The notes: generated from the sequence alone by a model not told the origin. 52,929 nt of DNA from Pseudooceanicola endophyticus (GCF_018760365.1 NZ_JAHIAB010000020.1:1-52929); one strand, 5' to 3'. Positions 8,868 through 17,686 are shown, numbered from the stretch's first letter. Numbers and translations: made by a program.

Positions 8868-9116
8868 TCAGGATGTCTTGTCAGGCGACGTGGATTTACG
8901 AAACAGGATCGTGAGGAGGAAGAGGAGCGTCTTGATGTCCAAGAGCTTCAGCGCCGCGCGTGCGTCCTCGGGTGTCAGCCGCGCGGCCATCGGCATGGCA
9001 TCGAAGATCTTGCCACGGATAACCAAGTCATTCCCGTCCCGCTCCAGCCGCTTGACCGACATTAACGCATTGCCCTGTGCATCGTAGATCGCCATGTTCT
9101 TCTTCTTGCCGCTCAT
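8868..9116 (-). CDS. Small protein with C-terminal hydrophobic helix (cluster copy 1)
   Basis: An 82-residue protein I cannot assign to a named family. It has a lysine-rich start (MSGKKKN), a beta-rich segment NDLVIRGKIFDAMPM with MPM at residues 41-43, a helix TPEDARAALKLL, and a hydrophobic stretch TLLFLLTILF at about 63-72 that could anchor it in the membrane. It is clearly homologous to the protein at 28555-28797 (FLVIRSKIFGAMPM, SPQEVRAALRML). The start overlaps the stop of the FAD oxidoreductase as TGATG, so the two are translationally coupled in both copies. A helper or anchor for that enzyme is inference. Confidence 0.72.
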   Translation of the reverse strand: MSGKKKNMAIYDAQGNALMSVKRLERDGNDLVIRGKIFDAMPMAARLTPEDARAALKLLDIKTLLFLLTILFRKSTSPDKTS

Positions 9117-10708
9117 CACACTGCTCCCGCGATGACTTTGTCGAAGTCGATATCCAGATCGTCCAGAATCTTGATTGCGGTCGGTCGACCGGCGCCAAAG
9201 ATCGCCCCGCCCGGATGCATGAACGGCCCGCACAGATAGAGCCTCTCGCAGCCCGGCACGGCATATTGCGCAAGCTCGGGCGTCGGGCGGAAACCGGAAG
9301 TCTGGAACAGCTGGAGCCCCGCGCCATGCACCTCGCCATTGACGAAGGTCGCAGGCGACCAACGCTGCATGTCGAGCGGGCTGTCAACCTCGCGCGCGAT
9401 CACCGCATCGGCCAGACCAGGGTAGAAATGGCTGTGCTTTTCCAGCAGCCGGTCGGCCACATCCTCTTTGATATCGTCCCATTTACCGGGACCCTGACGC
9501 CCGATGTCGTAAGGCTGGTAGCTGGTCATGTAGAGGTTTGACGTTCCTTCGGGCTGAAGCCCCGGCAGCGCCGTTGGCCCGCCGCCTTGCAATGGGTTTT
9601 CCGTATTGACGCGACCCATCCGCAGCGGCTCGAAATTTTCGAGGAATTCTAGAAGGGTCGTGGCGTGGATGGTGTTGGCAGCGGTGCCGAACACCTCGTC
9701 GGGTAGATTGCCGGCAAAGGCGCTGACGGGCCGGTCCAGCGCAGCGTCGATCTTGAAGAGCGCATAAGGCGCGTTCGTGACCCGGCTTGCGCGGCGCAGC
9801 ATCGCCTCATCCAGCCCTTCCACGAAATCGCCCAGAAGGTTGGGATGGATTGCGGCAACAACAGCATCCTTGGCGCGGAACTCTTCCCCCTCAATGGAGC
9901 GAAGGCCAACCGCCCGACCGCTCTCGACGATCACGCTGTCGATCTCGGTATTGTAGCGGATCTGGCCACCATGATCCTCGATGCAATCTATCAGCGCGCG
10001 CGGGAGCTCGCCGCTGCCGCCCTTGGCAAAGCCTACAGGGTAGTAATGCGTCATGACGATCATGATCATCACGCCCAGCCCCGTGCCCATGTCATCGGGG
10101 AACTGAAGGATGCCTTCCGAGGCCCATTTGAGAATGAAGATTTTCAGTAGGTCGCTCTCGAAAAGCTCATCGACGATCTGCAGGGGGCTGCGGAACATCA
10201 GGTCGATCAGCCGGCGGCCATCCTCGTTGCCCTGCATCATCATCAGGAATGCGCCCATCGGCACCGGCACGTTGAACATGCCCTGCATGAGCATCGGCAT
10301 CATCCGCCCGCCCCATTCGACGAATTCACGATAGGTCTCGGCGTCTTTAGGCGAAAACCGGGCGATCTCCTCGCAGGTCTTGTCGATGCTGATATAGGAC
10401 CGCATGTAGGTGAAATCTTTGAGTACAAGGCTCATTGGTGGGTCGGGATGGATATATTCCAGCCCATATTTTGACTTCAGTCCAAGCTCGTCGTGCAGCA
10501 GCATCGGGTTGGCCTGGATCATCCCGTGGATCATCGAATGCTTGTTGTGCAGAAAGCCCGGAGCTGTGCGCGGCAGCGTGACCGCGCCGCCACCGGCAAA
10601 CTCTTTCTTTTCAAGTACAAGTACTTTCTTGCCCGCTTTGGCTAGATAGGCCGCGGTGCCGAGCTGATTGTGGCCTCCACCCATAACCACGACATCATAG
10701 TTTGACAT
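9116..10708 (-). CDS. Phytoene-desaturase-like NAD(P)/FAD-dependent oxidoreductase (cluster copy 1)
   Basis: A 530-residue flavoprotein. The N-terminal Rossmann motif is DVVVMGGGHNQLGTAAYLAKAG, followed by the FAD ribose site LVLEKKEFAGGGAV. The C-terminal FAD motif is YLCGPFMHPGGAIFGAGRPTA. Length and layout match the CrtI/phytoene-dehydrogenase-related family, which also includes ring desaturases and isomerases outside carotenoid synthesis. No other carotenoid gene is nearby. GGGAGGG precedes the ATG at 10708; an upstream in-frame ATG lacks such support. It is intact here, whereas its paralogue at 28794-30372 is badly broken. It is divergent from a ruined cupin across an operator-like palindrome. 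Confidence 0.85.
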   Translation of the reverse strand: MSNYDVVVMGGGHNQLGTAAYLAKAGKKVLVLEKKEFAGGGAVTLPRTAPGFLHNKHSMIHGMIQANPMLLHDELGLKSKYGLEYIHPDPPMSLVLKDFTYMRSYISIDKTCEEIARFSPKDAETYREFVEWGGRMMPMLMQGMFNVPVPMGAFLMMMQGNEDGRRLIDLMFRSPLQIVDELFESDLLKIFILKWASEGILQFPDDMGTGLGVMIMIVMTHYYPVGFAKGGSGELPRALIDCIEDHGGQIRYNTEIDSVIVESGRAVGLRSIEGEEFRAKDAVVAAIHPNLLGDFVEGLDEAMLRRASRVTNAPYALFKIDAALDRPVSAFAGNLPDEVFGTAANTIHATTLLEFLENFEPLRMGRVNTENPLQGGGPTALPGLQPEGTSNLYMTSYQPYDIGRQGPGKWDDIKEDVADRLLEKHSHFYPGLADAVIAREVDSPLDMQRWSPATFVNGEVHGAGLQLFQTSGFRPTPELAQYAVPGCERLYLCGPFMHPGGAIFGAGRPTAIKILDDLDIDFDKVIAGAV

Positions 10709-10825
10709 AGCGCCCTCCCAAAATAGCGTCTCGTCCGCCCATAGACGCCCGCCTGCCGCGTATGAAAGAAGGCACATTTCTGTTCCTGTCTTGCGCGACG
10801 GGCAGGCTTAAATTACTTATACATA

Positions 10826-10853
10826 TTAAATGGTTGATCGACCAACAAAATAA
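10826..10853. promoter_or_regulatory. Operator-like palindrome, site A
   Basis: TTAAATGGTT, spacer GATCGACC, AACAAAATAA, with the inner core TTGATCGACCAA. It ends ten bases before the ATG of the cupin pseudogene and lies upstream of the FAD oxidoreductase. It is one of six related sites in this window, the others being near 26916, 30495, 36892, 37883 and 43426. Confidence 0.6.
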
Positions 10854-10863
10854 GGGAAATTCC

Positions 10864-11407
10864 ATGACGGTAGATTTTTTCGGTCGGAAAAGACGTGCGG
10901 CGGGTGGTGACGGGTAGTGATACCCAGGGCAAGGCCATCGTGCTGTCCGCGGACACGCCCCCCAATGTGATTCGTCCCACGCATCAGCCGGAGCTGGCCT
11001 TCCACGAGCTGTTGCACACTGATGTAAGCCCCGCCCGGTCGACGGCAAACGAGCCCGAGCCGACCGACCGATATACCGAGTCCGCCCCGCCGCCCCATGG
11101 CATCATCATCCGCATGGTCGACATTCCGCCAGAGGGCAGAGCAGCCCTGAATTCGACAAGGAGGCAAGACGCGCCCTGGTTGCCCAGGTCGAGCTGATGG
11201 AGAATGCCGAACATATTATTCCGGGCCGCCATCCGCTGATGTACCGCACGGAGAGCATCGACTACGCTTCGCGCTCGACGGTCAGATCGTGCTGTCGCTC
11301 GATGACGAAGAAGTCGTGCTAAGCGCGGCGATATGGTCGTTCAACGTGGCACCATCCATGTCTGGGCCAACCGCACCGACCGCATGACCCGGATGCTGTT
11401 CATACTG
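10864..11407 (+). pseudogene. Cupin-domain protein, broken (cluster copy 1)
   Basis: Homologous to the intact cupin at 30536-31141 but split by at least four single-base shifts. MTVDFFGRK is followed by a shift in an A-run, then VRRVVTGSDTQGKAIVL, a shift near 11135, EFDKEARRALVAQ through GRHPLMYRTESIDY, another shift, ALDGQIVLSLDDEEVVL, another shift, and RGDMVVQRGTIHVWANRT. After RMLFIL it is cut by IS21-derived sequence at about 11408, so the last 20 or so residues are missing. Cupin metal ligands (His in the HPLM and TIHVW segments) can still be read. It is non-functional as sequenced. Confidence 0.75.
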
Positions 11408-11662
11408 AGAGAAATTGTGTTGATACATGACTTAAAACGCCAGGGCGTGAGCGCGATCGCCCGGCAGATTTACTGTGACGGAAAAACCGTCCGCAAGTAT
11501 CTGGACCTCGGGCTGGAGCCTCCGATCTATGGGTCCCGCCCGCCACGAGGCAGCAAGCTTGACGGATATCATGCCTATCTGCTTGATCGGGGCGCCGATT
11601 TTCCAGGGCCTTCGGGGCGTCGGCTATTCCGGGAACTGCAGGGCAAGGGTTATGAAAGCGGG
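11408..11662 (+). mobile_element. IS21-family IstA fragment
   Basis: The reading frame left open by the cupin remnant continues into an IstA-type N-terminus. This includes the helix-turn-helix HDLKRQGVSAIARQI, then KTVRKYLDLGLEPP and SGRRLFRELQGKGYESG. The natural start, the DDE catalytic domain and istB are absent. At about 11656-11663 it passes in frame into an IS256-type transposase. Confidence 0.65.
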
Positions 11663-12200
11663 AAGTTCTGGACCAAGGTCCTGAGCGACTTGCGCAACCG
11701 GCGCGTCCAGGAACGCCTCATCGCCGTCGTGGTCGGGCTGAAGGGATTCCGTCAGGTGATCAAGGCGGCCCTCCCCCGGACACGGATACTGACCTGTATT
11801 GTCCATCTTCTGCGCTATTCCATGAACTTCAACAGTTAAAAGGATCGCAAGGCCGTCGGCGCCGGCGTCAAGACGATTTATACTGCGGTGGATGCTGATG
11901 CAGCCGAACTGGCCCTGGCAGAGTTCGAGGATAGCGATCTGGTCCGGCGGCATCCGGCAATCGCGCCCAGTTGGCGCCGGGCCTAGAACGAGGTCATCCC
12001 GTTTCTATACTACCCACCCGAGGTGCGCAGGCTGATCTGCGCCACGAATTCCATTGAGGCCATGAACTCGAAATTCCGCTGCGCCGTCAGCACCCACAGT
12101 CACTTCCCAAACGACGACGCAGCAACGAAATCGATCTATCTGGCGCTCAATGCTACATCAAAGGAATGGAAGCGCTCGGTGCGGGAATGGCACGCTGTCA
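11656..12200 (+). pseudogene. IS256-family transposase, internal and C-terminal remnant
   Basis: FWTKVLSDLRNRR, LIAVVVGLKGF and TCIVHLLRYSMNF match the core of IS256/Mutator transposases. A stop at about 11837 is followed in frame by KDRKAVGAGVKTIYTAVDADAAELAL, another stop, NEVIPFLYYPPEVRRLICATNSIEAMNSKFR, then FPNDDAATKSIYLALN, the typical C-terminus. The N-terminal half is missing. It is similar to, but not the same subtype as, the minus-strand copy at 15415-16563. Confidence 0.7.
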
Positions 12201-12329
12201 GAAGCCACTCAGATTCTGCTCGGCCTCGTGTCCGGCCTTTCCGACATGCGGTTCATAGCCGCCTGCATTGCCTTTTCCCGCGAAAGCATGGCCTGGAAGA
12301 CGCTGGCGGAACCTGCGCCGCAGGGCTGA
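12201..12329 (+). pseudogene. Unidentified coding remnant
   Basis: After the transposase remnant, 43 open codons end at TGA 12327-12329: LLGLVSGLSDMRFIAACIAF, then SRESMAWKTLAEPAPQG. Composition and codon use look like a real protein C-terminus rather than IS sequence. I do not recognise the family. It is probably the tail of a gene whose front was lost to the insertions. Confidence 0.3.
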
Positions 12330-12355
12330 GCGATCTGCATGCCACTAGGCTGCCC

Positions 12356-13255
12356 TCAGCCCTGAAGACCCTGCATGCCGTCGATCACGGCTTCCTCGAA
12401 ATCCCGCAACAAAGCCGATGTCCGGCCGCTGGGGAATTTCGAGAAGCTCAACGTTTCGGTCGTGGGCTTTCCCGAAAGCGGCACGAAGCAAAGCCGCCCC
12501 CCTGCGACTTCGGTGAAAACATCCGCCCAGGTCAGCAGGCCCAGGCCGACACCCTGCCCCACCAGCGTCCTGACCAGCGAGACCGAATTGGTTACGGCCA
12601 CGGCGCGCGACGTGGCCCGTGCGCCTTCGAGCATCGACTTGACCAGCGGCCCGATGGTCAGCGAATTGTCCGGCACCACCAGGTCCCAGTCCGCGATCCG
12701 TTCCAGCGGGATCCCAGCACTGCCCCAAAGCGGATGGCCCACTGGGACCACCAACCCGATTTCCATCCTGAGTTCGTGCAACGGGACGAGGCCGATATCG
12801 GCCGGCGCATTGAAGACGATGGCGTAGTCCAGCGTGCCGGAAAGCATCCGTCCCGCGATATCCCCGGTGCCCCCGACCGAGATCGTCATGGAAAAGTCCG
12901 GATAGACCCGCCGGAGGCGGCCCAGAACCTCTGGCAGGAAAACCTCCGCCAGGCATTCCATGACACCGATGCGCAGAGCGCCGCTGCGACCCTTGATGCC
13001 CTCGATCCGCGCGCGCAGGTCACGCTCGTCATTCTGCCAGCTGCGGATCTGCGCCAGAAGTGTCTCTCCTGCCTCGGTCAGCCGCATCCCCCTTGCGTGC
13101 CGCGTGAACAGCGGCGCACCGAACTCCTCCTCCAGGTTGAGGATTTGCCGGTTGAGCGCAGAGGGCGCGATATTGGCCCGCTCCGCCGCCCGCCGGATCG
13201 AACCGGACTGGGCCACCATTTCAAAGACCCGCGCTCCCTGGGTGATGATCGGCAT
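12356..13255 (-). CDS. LysR-family transcriptional regulator
   Basis: A 299-residue LysR protein. The winged helix-turn-helix is FEMVAQSGSIRRAAERANIAPSALNRQILNLEEEFG (residues 11-46), followed by LFTRHARGMRLTEAGE and a periplasmic-binding-like effector domain from about residue 90. It is divergent from the amidohydrolase at 13383, which it probably controls. The 127-bp gap holds TGCGTACAACA and TTGTTGCG, a loose dyad that may be its box. The substrate signal cannot be inferred. Confidence 0.88.
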   Translation of the reverse strand: MPIITQGARVFEMVAQSGSIRRAAERANIAPSALNRQILNLEEEFGAPLFTRHARGMRLTEAGETLLAQIRSWQNDERDLRARIEGIKGRSGALRIGVMECLAEVFLPEVLGRLRRVYPDFSMTISVGGTGDIAGRMLSGTLDYAIVFNAPADIGLVPLHELRMEIGLVVPVGHPLWGSAGIPLERIADWDLVVPDNSLTIGPLVKSMLEGARATSRAVAVTNSVSLVRTLVGQGVGLGLLTWADVFTEVAGGRLCFVPLSGKPTTETLSFSKFPSGRTSALLRDFEEAVIDGMQGLQG

Positions 13256-13382
13256 TCGCGCTCCAGCGTTCTGATTTTGCGTACAACAGATGCCTTTTAA
13301 TGCGCTTGTTGCGTTCTCTCTGTCAACTTAGCCTCCGCCCATTCTCAGCCCCAGTACTCAGCCCCAGGAAAAGGATGCCCCG

Positions 13383-14750
13383 ATGGCCAACCAGATTTTG
13401 ACCGCCGATCATGTTGTCACGATGGATGCCAAGCGATCAGTCCTGCGCAACGCGGGCGTGGCGATCAAGGCCAACCGGATCGTAGCGGTCGGCGAGAGGG
13501 ATCGTCTGCTGGCGGACAATCCCGACCTGCCCGTCCGCCATTTCCCCAATCACCTGCTGATGCCGGGGCTCGTCAACGCGCATTGCCATTCGGGCATTCT
13601 GCGCGGCACCGCCGAAGGCCTGCCCGTCTGGGACTGGCTGCGGCTCTACATCGATCCGATGCACCGGGTCCTCAACCCGCGGGAGGCCGAAGTCGCCTCC
13701 TGGATCTGCTATGCAGAGGCGGCACTTTCCGGCACGACGACCATCGTCGACATGTGGCGCTACATGGAAGGCAGCGCGCGGGCAGCCAAGACGATCGGCA
13801 CCCGCTCGGTCCTCGTTCCCTATGTGGGCGAGCACCCCGATTACGATTACTTCGAAACGCTCGAAAGCAATGAGCGCCTGCTCGAAACCTGGCACCGCAG
13901 CTGCGATGACCGGATCCATGTCTGGGTCGGGATGGAGCACCTCTTCTACGCCACCGAAGACAAGTACCGGGATTTCATCGACCTCGCCCGGAAATACGAC
14001 ACCGGCTTCCACACCCACAGCAACGAGGCGGAAATCGAGCTGGCCGAGATGGCACGGCGCTATGGCAAGCGGTCGGTCCAGGCTATGCAGGATTTCGGCT
14101 TCTTCGACACCCGGCACACCCTGCTGGCCCATTGCGTCTGGCTGGATGACACGGAAATCCAGATCATTGCCGATCGCGGCGTCGGCGTTGCGCATAACCC
14201 CGTCAGCAACATGAAACTGGCCAGCGGCATCGCCCCCGTCGAAAAGCTTCTGAAGGCCGGGGTTGCGGTCGGCATCGGCACCGACGGCGAGAAGGAAAAC
14301 AACAATCTCGACATGTTCGACGACATGAAGGCGGCCTCGCTCCTGGGCAAGCTCAACACCCTCGATGCCGCCGCGCTCGATTCCTGGGACGTGCTGGCCA
14401 TGGGCACCAGCCTTGGCGCCCGCAGCATCGGCCTGCAGGAGGACATCGGCTCTCTCGAGGTCGGCAAGAAGGCCGATATCGTCGCCCTGCGTACCGATAC
14501 GCCGCGCATGACCCCGCTGATCGGAGACGGTCAATTCCTGAACCTGCACCACAACATCGTCCATGCGGCGCGGGGCGGAGACGTGGACATGACCATGGTC
14601 GACGGCAAGATCATCGTCGACGGTGGACAGCTGGTGAACGTGGACATGCAGGCGCTGATCCATGACGTGCACGACGTCATTCCCGGCCTCTTCGCACGGC
14701 GCGCCGAATTCCTGGCGCAGAACAAGAACGGCGCGGTCAGCCCGGTCTGA
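13383..14750 (+). CDS. ATZ/TRZ-type metal-dependent amidohydrolase
   Basis: A 455-residue cytoplasmic enzyme of the amidohydrolase superfamily, cytosine/guanine-deaminase-like branch. Metal ligands are readable: NAHCHS gives His67 and His69, FHTHSNE gives His210 and His212, AHCVWLD gives His250, and GTDG gives Asp301. The N-terminal and C-terminal beta-sandwich halves (LLMPGLVN; GSLEVGKKADIVAL) are complete. Relatives deaminate or dechlorinate s-triazines, guanine, methylthioadenosine or S-adenosylhomocysteine; the substrate here is open. AGGAAAAGGA precedes the ATG. It stands alone, facing its LysR regulator, and ends in a strong terminator. Confidence 0.85.
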   Translation: MANQILTADHVVTMDAKRSVLRNAGVAIKANRIVAVGERDRLLADNPDLPVRHFPNHLLMPGLVNAHCHSGILRGTAEGLPVWDWLRLYIDPMHRVLNPREAEVASWICYAEAALSGTTTIVDMWRYMEGSARAAKTIGTRSVLVPYVGEHPDYDYFETLESNERLLETWHRSCDDRIHVWVGMEHLFYATEDKYRDFIDLARKYDTGFHTHSNEAEIELAEMARRYGKRSVQAMQDFGFFDTRHTLLAHCVWLDDTEIQIIADRGVGVAHNPVSNMKLASGIAPVEKLLKAGVAVGIGTDGEKENNNLDMFDDMKAASLLGKLNTLDAAALDSWDVLAMGTSLGARSIGLQEDIGSLEVGKKADIVALRTDTPRMTPLIGDGQFLNLHHNIVHAARGGDVDMTMVDGKIIVDGGQLVNVDMQALIHDVHDVIPGLFARRAEFLAQNKNGAVSPV

Positions 14751-14756
14751 AAAACT

Positions 14757-14789
14757 GCGCGGGCCCCGGGGCCCGCGCCTTTCCCTTTT
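14757..14789 (+). terminator. Intrinsic terminator after the amidohydrolase
   Basis: GCGCGGGCCCC-GGGGCCCGCGC is a perfect 22-bp palindrome starting seven bases after the stop codon, followed by CTTTCCCTTTT. It also lies just beyond the end of the minus-strand remnant at 14798, so it may serve both directions. Confidence 0.75.
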
Positions 14790-14797
14790 GGGCCAGA

Positions 14798-15037
14798 TCA
14801 GGCCGCCAGACGCCGGAACGCAGCCACGCTGTAGCGGCTGAAGGCACGCCAGTCAGTGGGGTGGTCATGTTCCAGCACCAGATACTCTGCCCCCATGACG
14901 GCAGGAGGCGCCAGCAGGGCGCTCCAATCCATCATGCCGGCGCCAAGGTCACGGAAGAAATCCTGGTCCGTCCGCTCGGACGGCGCCGCAAGGTCCTTCA
15001 CATGCACCGCCGGGATACGGCCCGCATACCGTTCGAG
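14798..15037 (-). pseudogene. Sugar phosphate isomerase/epimerase-like, C-terminal fragment
   Basis: The frame reads LERYAGRIPAVHVKDLAAP through DFFRDLGAGMMDWSALL and ends with YLVLEHDHPTDWRAFSRYSVAAFRRL. The HVKD strand and the EHD(H) strand are those that carry metal ligands at the C-terminal side of xylose-isomerase-like TIM barrels. The front two-thirds are gone: the frame is cut at about 15038, where IS5-family sequence begins. No intact copy is present in the window. Confidence 0.6.
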
Positions 15038-15300
15038 CTAGGGTCAGGATTCATAACCAGTAAATGACGAGAGCCGCGAGGGCGATGGCTGAGAGGAACA
15101 CCTTGGGACATCGGTCATAGCTGGTCGCGACGCGCCTCCAGTCCTTGAGCCTGCCGAACATGATCTCGATGCGGTTGCGCCGCTTGTATCTCCGCTTATC
15201 ATATTTGACCAGCTTCTTGCGCTTCTTCCGGCCTGGGATACAGGCGCGTATCCCCTTGTCCTGCAACGCTTCTCTGAACTGCTCAGCACCCATATCCGGG
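15038..15300 (-). pseudogene. IS5-family transposase, C-terminal remnant
   Basis: The minus strand encodes AEQFREALQDKGIRACIPGR, then KKRKKLVKYDKRRYKRRNRI and EIMFGRLKDWRRVATSYDR, ending ALAALVIYW. This is the C-terminal DDE segment of IS427-type IS5 transposases, with the final catalytic Glu in RIEIMFGRLKD. One extra base near 15292 breaks the upstream frame (GYGAEQF in the other frame). The left end AGGGTCAGGATTCATAA at about 15038 abuts the cut isomerase. The N-terminal ORF is absent. Confidence 0.65.
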
Positions 15301-15414
15301 TCTGCCGGAGTGTACGAAACTTTGCGTATCTGATCGGGCCCATGCGGTTTCCAGATACGTTCAGGCGTCGAAACGCCCGGTGAACATTATGGCCAACGGA
15401 TTGCGGGCGGCAAC

Positions 15415-16563
15415 CTATTCGCGGACGGCGTGACCGCATTTCTCGAGGTTGCGGATGGCCAGGTAGATCAGCTTGGTTGCAGTCTCCTCGGTCGGGAACC
15501 AGCTCTTGGTCTTCAGCATCTTTCGCAGTACCCGGTTCAGCGTCTCCACGGCGGTCGTAGTGTCGATGTTTTTCCGGATCCCGGCGCTGAAGGCATGGAA
15601 CGGGGTCTCTTCGACCCAAGCCCGGCGCCAGGCCGAGGCGATAGAGGGGCATTTCCAGGCCCATCTTTCTTGAAAGCATCGAGCCTGCGGGCGGCCTTCT
15701 CGGCTGTCGGGGCCGCGTAGGTCGGGTGCAGGTCCGCCGCCACCGTCTTGCGTTCTTTCCAGCTGCAGAAGTTCATCGAATGCCGAGTCAGGTGCACGAT
15801 ACAAGTCTGCACCGTGGCCTCGGGGAATGCCGCCGTAATGGCGTAAGGGAACCCTTTCAATCCGTCGAAGACGGCGATCAGGATATCTTGATCGCCCCGG
15901 TTCCGGAGCTCGGTCAATACCGAGAGCCAGAACTTGGCGCCCTCGTTATCGGCGATCCAGACGCCAAGAATCTCGCGATCACCGTCCCGGGTGACGCCCA
16001 GGGCGATGTAAAAGGCCTTGTTCTTGACCACCCGGCTGTCTGCGCTGCGGCTCTTCACCCGCAGCGCGTCGAAGATCACGATCGGATAAATCCGGTCCAG
16101 CGCCCGGTGCTGCCACTCGCGGGCCTCGTCCAGAACGGCAGCTGTGACCAGGCTGATCAGATCGGGCGAGACCCGTAGGCCGTAGAATTCCTTCGAGATG
16201 GGCCTGAATATCGCGCACCGACCGCCCGGCGGCATAGAGCCCGATGATCTGGTCATCAATTCCGTCGATCCGGGTCTAGCCCTTCTTCACCAGCTCGGGC
16301 TCGGATCTGCCATCCCGGTCGCGCGGCACGGTCAGCGGCACCTCGCCAACCAAGCCTATCACCCGTTTCGTCGCGGTGCCGTTCCGGCGATTGGCCTGTT
16401 CCAAGGGCGCTGCTGCACCAACTTCATAGCCGAGATGCGCGGTCAGCTCAGCGCCGAGTATCCGTTCCATTAGCCGGATCTTCAGCTCCTTCATCAACCC
16501 GGTATCATCCAGAAGATCTTCAGGCCGCTCGCGGCCCTTCAACAGTTCGTTGGAAATCGTCAT
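15415..16563 (-). pseudogene. IS256-family transposase, nonsense and frameshift
   Basis: Starts MTISNELLKGRERPEDLL at 16563 and reads ERILGAELTAHLGYEVG, then TRRIDG-type core residues after an in-frame TAG at about 16276. It shifts frame near GILRP (about 16190), continues SPDLISLVTAAVLDEAREWQ, then FWLSVLTELRNRGDQDILIA and TCIVHLTRHSMNF. It shifts again near 15690 before ending with the C-terminus TKLIYLAIRNLEKCGHAVRE. At about 380 codons all parts of an IS256 transposase are present, but one stop and two shifts inactivate it. The element's outer end is probably near 16630 (AGTGTCAGGCCTTCTGTGT on the minus strand). Confidence 0.78.
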
Positions 16564-16705
16564 CGTCCTTGCACCTCTCAGGAGCATGGACGCAATTTGC
16601 CATACACAGAAGGCCTGACACTCTCTCCCGAAAGGCTAGGTCCTGCTGGATCTCTGACACTGCGGGTCGGCCACTATCCTCCTCGGCTTGCACAGCGCTG
16701 CCCGC

Positions 16706-17344
16706 TCAGTCCTTGCGAGAGCGACAGCCGATCCGCGCCATGAACCGCTCCATCTCTTGCGCGGGCGGACGTTTTCCGGTATAGATCTCGACATATTTGG
16801 GAAACCGCTCAAGCCGCTCTTCCAGCGGCTCATGAACACGCATCGAGATATAGCCTACCTGAACTAGGTAGATCGTTCGCGCCCGGACGTCCGCGTCACC
16901 CTCGCCGTGTCCCCAGTCTTCCAAGACCTTTCTCAGTGCCGCAAGGCGTGCGGCGTCCGCACGCTGAAGACGTGCCAGGACGGCAGGATCCTGCTGCGCC
17001 CAAGCCCGCACCGCAAGTTCCAGCTTCGTGTCGAAGACGGCATCGGACAGGAACGTACTGATGATGTTCAGCATCGCCTCGGTCTCGGTCGCCGCATAGT
17101 CCCGCGCCGCCGCGACGATGGCCCCTGTCGTGCTGGCTTCCCAGCGGTTCAGCAGCGCCGCCAGAAGCTGCCGGCGATCCTTGAAGAACCAGTAGAAACT
17201 GGTCCGAGACAGCTGCAGCGCATTGGCCAGCGGCATGATCTTCACCCCGTCGACGCCCTTCTCGACCAGCGCCTCATAGGCCGCATCCAGCCAAAGCTCC
17301 GGCGACCCGCGCCAGCCTCGATCCGTCTGCATCTCCTGCGTCAT
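16706..17344 (-). CDS. TetR/AcrR-family transcriptional regulator
   Basis: 212 residues from the ATG at 17344. The N-terminal helix-turn-helix reads AAYEALVEKGVDGVKIMPLA, then NALQLSRTSFYWFFKDRRQL; the SFYWFFKDR recognition helix is classic TetR. The rest is an all-alpha ligand-binding domain. An upstream in-frame ATG at 17422 would add 26 residues unlike the family and overlap an operator-like sequence. It is divergent from the demethylase operon at 17687, whose promoter carries the same AAATGTACAT sequence found beside this gene. Autoregulation plus control of that operon is likely. Confidence 0.85.
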   Translation of the reverse strand: MTQEMQTDRGWRGSPELWLDAAYEALVEKGVDGVKIMPLANALQLSRTSFYWFFKDRRQLLAALLNRWEASTTGAIVAAARDYAATETEAMLNIISTFLSDAVFDTKLELAVRAWAQQDPAVLARLQRADAARLAALRKVLEDWGHGEGDADVRARTIYLVQVGYISMRVHEPLEERLERFPKYVEIYTGKRPPAQEMERFMARIGCRSRKD

Positions 17345-17405
17345 GATGGCTCCGTTCCTGCCCAGCGGGTGGCCCGCCCCTTTCGTCATAGCACCGGACA
17401 CCACC

Positions 17406-17415
17406 AAATGTACAT
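17406..17415. promoter_or_regulatory. Operator-like AAATGTACAT, regulator-proximal
   Basis: AAATGTACAT, inside a looser dyad CCACCAAATGTACATGTGG, lies 62 bp upstream of the TetR start. The same ten bases recur at 17623-17632 upstream of the divergent operon. Confidence 0.5.
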
Positions 17416-17615
17416 GTGGCACCGAATTGGACGCGAGAACAGACAGGGCTGAACAGACCTGTCAATCGAAATCGCCGCGCTTTTGGGCAGAAGGTCCGCT
17501 CAACACAAAATGTGCAACACATTGATATATTTAAATATATAAGATATTTCACTTGTACTGACCTCGGATCTACCACCGAGGCACACCACATCAATAGTCA
17601 CATATGACCTTTTTA

Positions 17616-17632
17616 TTGACACAAATGTACAT
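17616..17632 (+). promoter_or_regulatory. TTGACA promoter element overlapped by AAATGTACAT operator
   Basis: TTGACA at 17616-17621 is immediately followed by AAATGTACAT (17623-17632), which would fill the spacer of a sigma70-type promoter for the operon at 17687. The surrounding 17500-17640 is strongly AT-rich, unlike flanking coding DNA. A TetR bound here would block polymerase, which fits the adjacent regulator. No gene is seen in 17345-17686. Confidence 0.5.
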
Positions 17633-17686
17633 TTTTAGAAAGTCTTCACCTCAGCGCAGCCACCCATAGCGAAGAAGGCCACGGAC

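Noticed and set aside
9116..10708. Carotenoid phytoene desaturase
   Set aside because: Only the general CrtI-type FAD fold is supported. No phytoene synthase or cyclase is near, and coupling to an unknown small protein and a cupin suggests another reaction.
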